Shown here: positions 26,549 to 34,842 of the stretch, in pieces
Position numbering within the stretch: the stretch's first letter is position 1
How the letters are laid out: every line of letters begins with the position of its first letter
NCBI GenBank assembly: GCA_012270965.1
Contig: JAAXHJ010000013.1
Location: 1-37,319 of the forward strand
Reading direction: 5' to 3'
Length of the DNA stretch: 37,319 bases
Origin: Candidatus Palauibacter poriticola
GTDB taxonomy: Bacteria; Gemmatimonadota; Gemmatimonadetes; Palauibacterales; Palauibacteraceae
Made by a program: the position numbers and the translations under genes
Notes under the pieces: model-generated
What the model was told of the DNA's origin: nothing
Databases searched by the model: none
What the model saw: the letters and a program-made list of their open reading frames with translations, nothing else

Positions 26549-29500
26549 TACGGCAAGGTTGGTCGCGCTCCGTACGCGTGGGACGCTTCTTCGGCGGAGA
26601 CGTAGCCGTCGAGGACATCCTCGCGGATCCGGTCGCGCGGACGCCGTGCCGGGTCGCCGAGGCCGCCTCCCCCGGGCGTCTCAAGCACGATGCGCCGGCC
26701 GGGGGGCACGATCTCGCGACCCTTGGGCCGGAACTCGCCCACACCCGGCACGTGGACTCGCCCCGCGCCCCCGTCTCCCCCGCCATCGCGGCCGCGTGCC
26801 GGGTTACGCACGCGCTCGAACATCTTCGAGACGGCGAACGCCTTGTCCGACGCGTGTGAGATCTCCATCACCTGACCGAGGCCGCCCCGAAACTCGCCGG
26901 GACCGCCGGAGTCGGGAAGGTATTCCTTCCGCCAGAAGATGAGCGGCGCGACGGACTCGGTGATCTCGATCGGCGTGCTGCGGACTCCGGAGGGGAACGC
27001 CGTCGCCGAGAGCCCGTCCTTCCCCGGGCGGGCCCCCGTGCCGCCGGCGTGGAAGGGGTTCACGACGAACTCCTCGCCGCCGTACGGGTAGGCGCCGGTC
27101 AGTCCCGGCCCCGCCATGATGACGGGGTTCCAGAGGCACGACGCGCCCTCGGCGGGGACGGCCCCGGGTTCCAACGCCTGTTCGAGGCAGCCGAGGACGA
27201 CATCCGGCAGCATCTGTCCGATCGCGTGGCGCGCGGAGACGGCGGCCGGAGGGGGCGCGTTGAGAAGCGATCCGGGCGGGGCGGAGACTTCGATGGCCGC
27301 CAGCGAGCCCGCATTGTTCGGAACATCGGAACCGACGATGCAGCGCACGCCGAAGGAACTGTACGCGCGCGTATAGGTCGCCGGGACGTTGATGCCGCGC
27401 GACGACATGGGCGAGGTGCCGTCCCAGTCGATCCCGATGCTCCCATCGGGCCGCACGGTGAGGGCGCACACGAGGTCGAGATCCTCATCGTAGCCGTCGA
27501 TCCTCATCCGGTTCCGGTACGTCCCCGGACGGAGCGCCCCGATCCGCTCCCGCATCGCCCGCCGCGAGGCGGAAATGATCGTCTCCGCCAGCGGCCCGAG
27601 GGAATCGGCCCCGAACTCCGTCAGCATCGCCACCAGGCGCTCGCACCCCGTGCGGTTGCAGGCGGCCAGCGAATAGAGGTCGCCCTGGGCGACATCCGGA
27701 TCCCGCACGTTCGCCCGCACCAGCCGCATGAGGGTGTCGTCCACGCGTCCGCCGCGGATGAGGTGTCCGATGGGAAGGCGGATCCCCTCCTCGAACACCT
27801 GGTTCGCGTCCGCCCCAAAGCCGCGGCCCCCGACATCCGCGATGTGGCTCGTGGCCGCGAAGAGCGCCACGGGCCGCCCGTTCAGGAACGTGGGCGTGAC
27901 GACGGTGAAGTCGTTGAGGTGTCCCGTGCCCTCCCAGGGATCGTTCGTGATGAGGACATCGTCCTCACTCAGCGTCTCCACGGGGAAGTCCCGCAGGAAG
28001 AACCCGACGGAGGCGGCCATCGCGTTGACGTGGCCGGGCGTGCCCGTGACGGCCTGCGCGAGCATGCGCCCGGAGAGGTCGAAAACGCCGGCGGAGAGAT
28101 CGCCCGCCTCGCGCACCGGGGTCGAGAAGGCGGTGCGCACCAGCGTCCGGGCCTGCTCCTCCACCACCGACAGCAGCCGACTCCACATGATCTGCCCCTC
28201 GAAGGCCGCGATCGCGGGCTGCGCGCCGGCGGCCGGTGCTGCGATCCCGGTGTGCGCGCCGCCGGCCGCTGCCGCGGTTCCAGCCGCTCCGGCGGTGTCA
28301 CCGGCTACGGCGGTGCCGGCTGCCGTGCCGACCGGTGCCGCGGTGCCAGCCGCGGTGTCATCCGCTGCCGCGGAGGCACCGGCTGCCGAGCCGGCCGCTG
28401 CCCCTCGCTCGACGATCAGGTGGCGGCCGGGGACGACTCGGGCCTCCCAGCCGTCCGGGACCACGGTCGTCGTCTGGTTCTCGGCGATGAGTGCCGGGCC
28501 CTGGACGCGGGCTCCCTCCGCAAGCGCTCCGCGCGCGTGGACGGCCGCGGTCGCCGACTCGCCGCCGGGTCCATCCCACAGCTCGGCCCAACGCGCGGGC
28601 GCCGGTTCCGTGACGGCCGGTTGTCCGCCGCCGGACGTTCCCGCGGGAACGCCTGCTCCGGCCAGTTGTCCCACTGGCGGCGTTCCCGCTGAAACGCCTC
28701 CGGCCTCGGTCGCGGGCGCCGAGACGATGAGCGTCCAGCTCAGAACCTCGATGTCCAGCCCGGGGATCGTCCGTCCGTACACGGTCTCGTAGCCGCGGTC
28801 GAACGCGTCGCGCAGGGCCGCCGCGTCCTCGAGGCCGCCGGGGAGATCGACGCCGATCTCGTGCCCCTGACCGACATAGCGCATGTAGGCGCGCGCCTTC
28901 TCGCTTGTCGGCGCGCCCGGCGCCCCGCGCGAGACTACGGCCGCCGCCTCGTCCCGCATCTCATCGAACGCCTCCCGCGCGACGGCGGGATCGAACTCCG
29001 ACAGGCGCATGTAACGGCTGCGCACGACCTCGTAGGAGATGGGAGCGAGGAGGAAGCCGATGGCCGATCCCACCCCCGCGTCGGCGGGGATGAGGAAGCG
29101 GTCCACCTCCAGCTTGTCCGCCAGGCGCGCGGCGTGGATGGGGGCGGAGCCGCCGAAGGCGATGAGCGTGCGTCCCCCCACGCCCCTCCCCCACTCGATC
29201 GCGTGCGTGCGTGCGGCGTTGGACATGTTCTCGTCCACCATCTCGCCGATCCCCATCGCCGCGAGCCTCGCGTCGAGCCCCAGTTCGCGTCCCACCCGGG
29301 ATTCGATCGCGGCCTCGGCCCGCCCCCGGTCAAGCGGAATCGAGCCTCCGGCGAAGAACTCCGGATCGATCCGCCCCAGCACGACATCGGCGTCCGTCAC
29401 GGTGGGTTCGTCCCCGCCCCGGCCGTACGCCGCCGGCCCCGGCTCCGAACCCGCGCTCCCGGGCCCCACTTGGATCCGCTCCAAGTCATCGACGCCGGCG

Positions 29501-30609
29501 ATCGACCCGCCCCCGGCCCCGATCTCCACCATCTCGATCACGGGAATCCGCACCGGGAGCCCGCTCCCCCGCTTGAAGCGGTAGCTGCGGGCGACCTCGA
29601 ACGTGCGCGAATGGAGCGGCCGCCCCCCGTCGATCACGCACAGCTTCGCCGTCGTCCCGCCCATGTCGAAGGAGAGGACATCGCCGAGGTCGAGGCTGCG
29701 CGCGAGGTGGCTGGCGAGGATGGCGCCCCCTGCAGGCCCGGACTCTACGAGACGGACGGGTGCGGCGACCGCCGTCTCCAGCGTCGTGAGGCCCCCGCCC
29801 GAAGTCATGAGGAGGAAGGGACAGGCGAGCCCCGACTCGCGCAGCGACTCCGCGAGCCCCGTCAGGTAGCGGGCCATGAGCGGCTGAACATAGGCGTTCG
29901 CGCAGGCCGTCGACTGCCGTTCGTACTCCCGGATCTCCGGGCACACGTCCGAGGCGAGCGTCACCGGCAGCCGCGGCCGCCACGCGTCGAGGATCTCCCC
30001 GATCCGCCGCTCGTGATCCGGATTGGCGTAGCCGTGGATGAGCCCCACCGCGACGGACTCCACTTCCTCCGCCTCGAGCGTCGGGAGGAGCGCGCGCACC
30101 GAATCCTCCTGCAGCGGGATGAGGACGCGGCCGCGGTAGTCGACCCGCTCCTCCACCGGGAGCCGGAGACGGCGGGGGACGAGCGGGGCAGGGCGGTCGA
30201 CTCCGATGTCGTACTGCTCGAAGCGGTTCTCGTGCGCCATCTCCAGCGCGTCGCGGTGCCCCGAGGTGACGATGAGCGCGGTGCGCGCGCCCCGCCGCTC
30301 GATGATCGCGTTCGTGGCCAGCGTCGTGCCGTGGATGACGAGGCGCACGGCGGAGGGCGGAACCCCGGCGAGGCGCAGCACCTTGTGCACGCCCTCCAGG
30401 ACGCCGCGTTCGGGCGCGGAGGCGGTCGTGAGCACCTTCGTCGTGACGAGACGCCCGCCGACCTCGAGGGCGACATCGGTGAAGGTTCCGCCGATGTCGA
30501 TCGCGAGCCGGGCTTCGCGGCCCGACTCGCCGGGCGCGACCGCCGCCCCGCCACTCACCCGCCGTTCACCACTCGCCCGCCGTTCACCACTCGCCCGCCC
30601 ACGGTTCAC
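26548..30609 (-). CDS. HyuA-HyuB fusion, hydantoinase/5-oxoprolinase family
   Basis: 1353 residues. These ATP-dependent ring-opening enzymes act on 5-oxoproline or hydantoins. Seen: the HyuA half with the actin-like nucleotide site AIDIGGTFTDVAL (from residue ~35), HGTTLATNAIIERRG, SGPAGGAILA, LSFDMGGTTAKLC and EIGAGGGSI. The HyuB half starts near residue 800 (EGQIMWSRLLSVVEEQ) with NDPWEGTGHLNDFT, SHIADVGG and, at its end, ETPGGGGLGDP. Between them lie two unusual low-complexity stretches: residues 628-676, with palindromic DNA, and 733-798, almost all Ala, Gly and Thr. The GTG at 30609 overlaps the SDR stop (GTGA). It sits within an 18-bp repeat encoding RASGER, so the true start may be further in. 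Substrate not determined. Confidence 0.93.
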   Translation of the reverse strand: MNRGRASGERRASGERRVSGGAAVAPGESGREARLAIDIGGTFTDVALEVGGRLVTTKVLTTASAPERGVLEGVHKVLRLAGVPPSAVRLVIHGTTLATNAIIERRGARTALIVTSGHRDALEMAHENRFEQYDIGVDRPAPLVPRRLRLPVEERVDYRGRVLIPLQEDSVRALLPTLEAEEVESVAVGLIHGYANPDHERRIGEILDAWRPRLPVTLASDVCPEIREYERQSTACANAYVQPLMARYLTGLAESLRESGLACPFLLMTSGGGLTTLETAVAAPVRLVESGPAGGAILASHLARSLDLGDVLSFDMGGTTAKLCVIDGGRPLHSRTFEVARSYRFKRGSGLPVRIPVIEMVEIGAGGGSIAGVDDLERIQVGPGSAGSEPGPAAYGRGGDEPTVTDADVVLGRIDPEFFAGGSIPLDRGRAEAAIESRVGRELGLDARLAAMGIGEMVDENMSNAARTHAIEWGRGVGGRTLIAFGGSAPIHAARLADKLEVDRFLIPADAGVGSAIGFLLAPISYEVVRSRYMRLSEFDPAVAREAFDEMRDEAAAVVSRGAPGAPTSEKARAYMRYVGQGHEIGVDLPGGLEDAAALRDAFDRGYETVYGRTIPGLDIEVLSWTLIVSAPATEAGGVSAGTPPVGQLAGAGVPAGTSGGGQPAVTEPAPARWAELWDGPGGESATAAVHARGALAEGARVQGPALIAENQTTTVVPDGWEARVVPGRHLIVERGAAAGSAAGASAAADDTAAGTAAPVGTAAGTAVAGDTAGAAGTAAAAGGAHTGIAAPAAGAQPAIAAFEGQIMWSRLLSVVEEQARTLVRTAFSTPVREAGDLSAGVFDLSGRMLAQAVTGTPGHVNAMAASVGFFLRDFPVETLSEDDVLITNDPWEGTGHLNDFTVVTPTFLNGRPVALFAATSHIADVGGRGFGADANQVFEEGIRLPIGHLIRGGRVDDTLMRLVRANVRDPDVAQGDLYSLAACNRTGCERLVAMLTEFGADSLGPLAETIISASRRAMRERIGALRPGTYRNRMRIDGYDEDLDLVCALTVRPDGSIGIDWDGTSPMSSRGINVPATYTRAYSSFGVRCIVGSDVPNNAGSLAAIEVSAPPGSLLNAPPPAAVSARHAIGQMLPDVVLGCLEQALEPGAVPAEGASCLWNPVIMAGPGLTGAYPYGGEEFVVNPFHAGGTGARPGKDGLSATAFPSGVRSTPIEITESVAPLIFWRKEYLPDSGGPGEFRGGLGQVMEISHASDKAFAVSKMFERVRNPARGRDGGGDGGAGRVHVPGVGEFRPKGREIVPPGRRIVLETPGGGGLGDPARRPRDRIREDVLDGYVSAEEASHAYGARPTLP
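28636..28696. repeat. REP-like palindrome pair with nested hairpin inside hyuAB
   Basis: 28636-28651 is an exact copy of CGTTCCCGCGGGAACG. Its right half, GCGGGAACGCC (28643-28653), is the perfect inverse of GGCGTTCCCGC (28679-28689). Between them CCAGT and ACTGG form a second, inner stem. The whole could fold as a long hairpin. It encodes the variable VPAGT / AGTPPV linker between the HyuA and HyuB parts. Confidence 0.75.
30553..30609. repeat. 18-bp tandem repeat at the SDR/hyuAB junction
   Basis: ACTCACCCGCCGTTCACC (30553-30570) and ACTCGCCCGCCGTTCACC (30571-30588) are near-identical. A partial third copy runs to 30609 and further GTTCACC pieces to about 30640. The SDR stop and the annotated hyuAB start lie inside it. 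Read in the hyuAB frame it gives RASGER repeats. Confidence 0.8.
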
Positions 30610-31457
30610 GCGCCGTCACCACCGTTCACCGGCCCTTCACCCGCCGCTAATCCGCGGTCACGCACGGTCGAGCCATCTTCGCGCAGGGGGATCGTGTAGT
30701 TCAGCGCGAGGCGTCCGCCGTCCGGGTAGATCGTCTCGCCCGTGAGGTACGAGGCGTAGTCGCTTGCGAGGAAGACGGCCACCGTCCCGATCTCGGCCGG
30801 GTCCCCGAACCGTCCCAGCGGCGTGCGGGAGAGGATCGTACGGCGCGCCTCCTCGTCGGCGATGACCGAGTCGAGGATGTCGGTGACGATCGTCCCCGGC
30901 CCGATCGCGTTGACCCGGATGTCGTGCGGTGCGAGCGCGATGGCCATGACCTTCGTGAGCTGCATTACGCCGCCCTTCGAGACCGCGTAGGCGAGCTGGT
31001 TCGGGATCGTCACCACGGCGTTCGTCGAAGACATGTGGATGATGGACCCCCTCACCCCGCGCGCGACCATGTCGCGGGCCACGAGGCGGGAGAGGAGGAA
31101 GGTCCCCCGCAGGTTGACGCCCAGCACCCGGTCGAAGTCCTCGATCTCGGCGTCGAGGATCGAACCCGCCGCGATGATGCCCGCGTTGTTGAGCAGGATG
31201 TCGCAGCGGTCGAAGCGCTGCGTGCAGGCGTCGAGCAGGGCCGCGCAGTCGCTTTCCCGGCTCACGTCGGCGCGCACGGCGAGCGTCTCCCGACCCGTCT
31301 CCTCCGCGATACGCCGGGCGGTGTCCGAGCAGCGCTCCTCCAGGACGTCCCCCAACACGACATCCGCCCCGTGCCGGGCGAAGGCGAGTGCGCACGCCGC
31401 GCCGATCCCCTTCGCCGCCCCGGTGACGATGGCGGTCTTCCCCTCAAGCATGATCAC
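30606..31457 (-). CDS. Short-chain dehydrogenase/reductase
   Basis: 283 residues. A classical SDR oxidoreductase that uses NAD(P). Seen: the nucleotide motif TGAAKGIG near residue 12, NNAGI, and the catalytic serine in HMSSTNAV with YAVSK giving Tyr and Lys; then NAIGPGTIVTDI and a C-terminal GGRLALNYT. The family normally ends about there; the extra ~25 residues run into the repeat at the hyuAB junction. GTG 31457 is preferred because GGAGG lies 7 nt upstream; ATG 31451 (13 nt away) is the alternative. Substrate unknown. Being co-transcribed with hyuAB suggests an oxo-acid or lactam breakdown route, but this is inference. Confidence 0.93.
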   Translation of the reverse strand: MIMLEGKTAIVTGAAKGIGAACALAFARHGADVVLGDVLEERCSDTARRIAEETGRETLAVRADVSRESDCAALLDACTQRFDRCDILLNNAGIIAAGSILDAEIEDFDRVLGVNLRGTFLLSRLVARDMVARGVRGSIIHMSSTNAVVTIPNQLAYAVSKGGVMQLTKVMAIALAPHDIRVNAIGPGTIVTDILDSVIADEEARRTILSRTPLGRFGDPAEIGTVAVFLASDYASYLTGETIYPDGGRLALNYTIPLREDGSTVRDRGLAAGEGPVNGGDGA

Positions 31458-31827
31458 GCTGATCCCTCCGATTCGACCCCGGTTCGCCGGAAGCCTTCCC
31501 ACCGTGACGTCTCGCTCCGGACGTCGCTCCGGTGCTGCCCTCCGAGGCTGGCTCCCACATGGATGATCCCGCGATGATCGCCGCCACCAAGCTTTGGAAC
31601 CGGAGCGGCGGTCCGTATGGTATCGAGGAAGGCGGCGTGTGGCATGCAGCAGCACTATCTCCCCTCTGGCAGGTTCCGATGTCGCCCCCTCGTGCCTCAG
31701 GCCTCGGTATGGTGTTTTTACGTGCCATACCAGGATCACGGGATATACCACGAAAGAGAAAGTCCGGGATTCGCTGCCCGATGCTTCGACCGACCCGTTG
31801 GTCGATTCCTCGCCCGACACCGAACGC
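31458..31827. other. Divergent intergenic region between SDR and AbrB genes
   Basis: 370 nt without a convincing gene. The plus-strand frame leading into AbrB is open from 31594, but shows no homology and poor composition for coding. It contains the inverted repeat at 31706-31731 and a TATACC at 31744-31749. Promoters for both directions should lie here, but none matches the consensus well. Confidence 0.5.
31706..31731. promoter_or_regulatory. Operator-like inverted repeat upstream of the AbrB-VapC pair
   Basis: GGTATGG (31706-31712) and CCATACC (31725-31731) are exact inverted copies with a 12-nt AT-rich spacer, in an otherwise GC-rich region. The position, about 100 nt before the antitoxin start, suits autoregulation by a toxin-antitoxin complex, as is usual for vapBC. 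No experimental support. Confidence 0.45.
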
Positions 31828-32061
31828 GTGACGATCGACGAGGCCGGTCGGCTGGTGGTCCCCGCGCGCTTTCGCCGAGCGTTGGGAGTCCGGGGGCGGC
31901 GGCAGTTGGTCGTGGGCTTGGAGGGAGACACGATCCGGTTACGCACCCCACGCGACGCTCTCGCGCGGCTGCAGTCAGTCGCGAGACAGAGGCGCAAGGG
32001 GTCCGGGAGCGTCGTCGATGAATTCCTCATGGAAAGGCGAGCCGAAGCCGCCCGTGAGTGA
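31828..32061 (+). CDS. AbrB/SpoVT-type antitoxin (VapB-like)
   Basis: 77 residues from GTG 31828. Seen: the swapped-hairpin pattern VTIDEAGRLVVPARFRRALG and GRRQLVVGLEGDTIRLRTP, followed by a charged C-terminal helix (ARLQSVARQRRKG...EFLMERRAEA) of the kind that grips the toxin. The start is uncertain: an in-frame TTG at 31798 is possible and no clear ribosome site is seen. It overlaps the vapC start by 8 nt, the typical antitoxin-first order. Confidence 0.8.
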   Translation: MTIDEAGRLVVPARFRRALGVRGRRQLVVGLEGDTIRLRTPRDALARLQSVARQRRKGSGSVVDEFLMERRAEAARE

Positions 32062-32353
32062 ACCGGTTGCGAGCGTTCTGGACGCTTCGGCCGTCTTGGC
32101 GGCACTCTTCCGAGAACCCGGAGCGGAGCGCGTCGTCCGGGCACTGGAACGCGGCGCGGCCATGTCGCCCGTGAACGTGGCCGAAGTCGTGGCGCGCCTC
32201 TCGCAGAGCGATTGGACCGAGGGAGCGGTGACCAGCGTCTTCGCTGAATTGGGGATCGAAATCATTCCCTTCGACCGCGCAACCGCCCTGCTCAGCGGTG
32301 CCTACCGCCGGAGGGCGCGGCACCTCGCCGCAACGGACTGGAATGCTTCCTGA
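32054..32353 (+). pseudogene. VapC-type PIN toxin, C-terminal part missing
   Basis: 99 residues from GTG 32054, which overlaps the antitoxin stop. Seen: the first catalytic aspartate in SVLDASAVLAALF and the conserved glutamate in NVAEVVARL. VapC proteins are about 130 residues and carry further aspartates in a 'SLGDR-CLALA' segment after ALLSGAYRRRAR. Here the frame ends AATDWNAS-stop, and no frame in 32340-32480 supplies the missing segment. A PIN nuclease without those acids should be inactive. It may still bind the antitoxin. The other PIN remnant in this window lacks the opposite half. Confidence 0.7.
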
Positions 32354-32533
32354 ACGGGTGCCTGAAGCGCCCCGCTCGGCAAGTGCAACCCTCTCGAGGT
32401 CCGAGTTGTCGGTGTGATGTGTTGATTTTTCAGCATGTGCATGTCAGGTTGAGTTCGGCGCGCCGGACATCGGCCGTCGAGAGAGTTGGTGAGACGCCGC
32501 CGGGGCGAGACATCGCAGGGGGAAGGAATCGCC

Positions 32534-32917
32534 GTGAGCCCACTCCCGGAGCTGAGCAGACGAGAGCGCGAGGTCATGGACCTCGTGTACGAACTGGGGA
32601 GCCCGACGGCCGCGCTGATCCGGGAGAACATGGCGGCTCCTCCGACCTACTCGGCCGTGCGTTCGATCCTGCGGGGTCTAGTGAGCAAGGGACACTTGGC
32701 GAGTGAGGCGGACGGACCCCGCTATCTCTATTCGCCCACGATGCCGGCGCTGCGCGCCCGCCGCTCGGCCATGCGCCGCGTGCTCAAGACCTTCTTCGGC
32801 GACTCGGTGGAGGGGGCGGTGGCCACGCTGCTCGAGCTGCGCGAGGGCGGTCTCTCGCCGGAGGAGCACGCCCGCCTCCAAGAGATGATCGAGAAGGCGG
32901 CGGAGGAGGGACGGTGA
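32534..32917 (+). CDS. BlaI/MecI-family transcriptional repressor
   Basis: 127 residues. A winged-helix dimer that represses its operon until cleaved by the partner protease. Seen: LSRREREVMDLVYELGSPTAAL, the recognition-helix region TYSAVRSILRGLVSKGHL, the wing DGPRYLYSPT and a C-terminal dimerisation helix. AAGGA (32523-32527) lies 6 nt before GTG 32534 and decides the start; an upstream TTG at 32486 is less likely. The stop overlaps the M56 gene (GTGA). A BlaI operator with the usual TACA/TGTA symmetry is not evident in the 180-nt upstream gap. Confidence 0.93.
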   Translation: MSPLPELSRREREVMDLVYELGSPTAALIRENMAAPPTYSAVRSILRGLVSKGHLASEADGPRYLYSPTMPALRARRSAMRRVLKTFFGDSVEGAVATLLELREGGLSPEEHARLQEMIEKAAEEGR

Positions 32918-34842
32918 GCCTCGGCGGTGCCCAGATCGGCACGTTCCCGGCCGCGTTCCAGGCCGCCGCGCCGGATGCGGTCGCGCCGATCGCCCAGGTC
33001 ACGCTCCTGCTCCTGCTCGCGCTCGGGTTGGCCTGGTGCGGGCGGCGAGGGTCTTCGAGGACGCTGCACCTCCTGTGGACGGCCACCTTCGCGTTCGTGC
33101 TCGCGCTTCCGGTCGTCGGCCTCATCGGTCCCTCGTGGGACGTGCCGCTCCTTCCGGCCCGCGGCGGCGAGTCCACCGCGCCCGCGATCAAGGCCGCCAT
33201 CTCCGCGACCTCCGACCGCTCGCTGACCTCCGACCCCTCCCTCGGGAGCCCCGTTTCGGCTTCGACTCCGGAGGCGGTCGAAGCGCGGGAGGCCCGGGTC
33301 GCGGCACTGCACGCCCGGCTAGCCGCGCATGCCGACGGGGCGGGGAGCACGGCGACCGACGGGGGGGGAAACGCCGCGACCGCCAGCGCGGCGGGCTCCG
33401 TCGTCCGCATTGCGTGGATCGCGTGGCTGGTCGGCTGCGTCCTCTCGCTCGTCTCGCTCGCCGTCGCGGCCGTCCGGCTCCGGGAACTGGTGCGGACGGC
33501 CAGGCCCGTGCGCGATCCCGCATGGGTGCGCGAAGCCGCGACGCTTCAACGCCGGCTCGGCCTCCGCGGCGCCGTGCGGCTCCTGTCCGGCGAGGCGGTG
33601 GCGACGCCCATGACGGGCGGCCTGCGGCACCCCGTAATCCTGCTTCCGGCTTCGGCCGCGACGTGGAGCCAGGCGCGGCGGGCGGTCGTCCTCACGCACG
33701 AACTCATCCACGTGCGTCGGCGGGACGCGCTCCGCCAACTCATCCGCCGGTTCGTGCTCGCCCTGTACTGGTTCCATCCCCTCGCGTGGATCGCCTCGCG
33801 CCGCGCCGTCCTTGCAAGCGAGCAGGCCTGCGATGAAGAGGTGCTCGCCCTCGGTGCCCGGCCTTCGGACTACGCCCGGCACCTCCTCTTCTTCGCCACC
33901 GGCCTCGCCCGCGGCCCGAGGGCGCTGGCACTCCCCTTGGCGCGTCCCATCGCGCACCCCTCGCAACTCGAGCGGAGGATCACGGCCATTCTCGCACGTC
34001 AGCGTCCGCGTCAGAGTCTTGCACGAGCGGCCCTGACGATCGCGATCCTCGGTGCGACGGGGATCTTCGTCGCCGCCGCGCGCCCGGTCCCGGTGCAGGA
34101 AGAGGCTACCGCCACCACGGGGCCGCCCCCGGAGGCTCCCGAAGGTGCCGCCGCGGCTCGGCGCGAGGTGGTGAACGAGCGTGCCGCGCGGGAGGCCGCC
34201 CTTGTCGCCGCCCGGGTCGCCGCCGTTCGCGCCGCTTCGCCCGCCGGGGCACCTGCGGCTCCGCAGGAGGTCGACTGCTTCCCATCGTCCGATTCGATTC
34301 CGCCGTTCTCATTCCAAGGTGACGGAAGGCTGGTTCCGGGCTGGAAGTGGTTGGACGGCGAATTCACGATCACACGATCCGTGGCGGGCCTGCGGCTCTG
34401 CCTGCGTGGAGAGGGCGATGTCGCGCTGAACGACGAAGGCACGGCGGTGCGGTCGCTGGGCGACGACGGCTGGCTCGTCATCGAGTCGGCGGGCGGGCGG
34501 ACGCACCGCCTCGCCGTCACGCGCGGCCCCGAGGGAATCGAACGCGAATGGCGCGTCAACGGCGTCCGCCGCCCCTTCGACGCGGGGGCCCGCCGCTGGC
34601 GCGACCTCATGTTCACGGTCATGAACCGCTATCGGGACGTGTGGGTCTCCCACGCGGGAGGCCTCCTCCTCTACGGGCGAACCTCCGGAACCCGCGACGC
34701 GTCCGACCTCGAACCCGGGCTACTCGAACTCTCGGACCTGGTCATGCGCGAGGCCGGAAGGCCGGACTTGGAGCGGCGGCTCGAGGAGGCGGAGCGTCTG
34801 CTTCGGGACGTGCTCGCCAAGCTGCGGCGGGGTACGCAATGA
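32914..34842 (+). CDS. BlaR1-like M56 membrane metallopeptidase with a non-penicillin-binding C-terminal domain
   Basis: 642 residues. Seen: a hydrophobic N-terminal part (VTLLLLLALGLAW, FAFVLALPVVGLIG); a long Ser/Ala linker; a TM helix (IAWIAWLVGCVLSLVSLAV); and the zinc site HELIH (H262, E263, H266) with glutamate ligand E303 in SEQACDEE. LALYWFHPLAWIA follows HELIH and a last TM (ALTIAILGATGIFVAA) ends the membrane part. In BlaR1 the extracellular end is a beta-lactam-acylated domain with SxxK. Here it is an unrelated ~200-residue beta-rich domain (DGWLVIESAGGRTHRLAV) with no such motif. Likely it senses some other envelope signal and cuts the BlaI partner. GTG and TGA overlaps join it to both neighbours. 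Confidence 0.92.
   Translation: MSLGGAQIGTFPAAFQAAAPDAVAPIAQVTLLLLLALGLAWCGRRGSSRTLHLLWTATFAFVLALPVVGLIGPSWDVPLLPARGGESTAPAIKAAISATSDRSLTSDPSLGSPVSASTPEAVEAREARVAALHARLAAHADGAGSTATDGGGNAATASAAGSVVRIAWIAWLVGCVLSLVSLAVAAVRLRELVRTARPVRDPAWVREAATLQRRLGLRGAVRLLSGEAVATPMTGGLRHPVILLPASAATWSQARRAVVLTHELIHVRRRDALRQLIRRFVLALYWFHPLAWIASRRAVLASEQACDEEVLALGARPSDYARHLLFFATGLARGPRALALPLARPIAHPSQLERRITAILARQRPRQSLARAALTIAILGATGIFVAAARPVPVQEEATATTGPPPEAPEGAAAARREVVNERAAREAALVAARVAAVRAASPAGAPAAPQEVDCFPSSDSIPPFSFQGDGRLVPGWKWLDGEFTITRSVAGLRLCLRGEGDVALNDEGTAVRSLGDDGWLVIESAGGRTHRLAVTRGPEGIEREWRVNGVRRPFDAGARRWRDLMFTVMNRYRDVWVSHAGGLLLYGRTSGTRDASDLEPGLLELSDLVMREAGRPDLERRLEEAERLLRDVLAKLRRGTQ

Noticed and set aside
28861-30699. 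612-residue plus-strand open frame
   Set aside because: Antisense shadow of hyuAB with Arg/Pro/His-rich low-complexity translation and no ribosome site.
31594-31827. N-terminal extension of the AbrB antitoxin
   Set aside because: The open frame has no homology, crosses the operator-like repeat, and the family starts at the VTIDEAG strand.
32401-32470. BlaI operator or promoter around TTGATT / GCATGTGCATGT
   Set aside because: The matching -10 is poor and no TACA/TGTA dyad typical of BlaI sites is seen.
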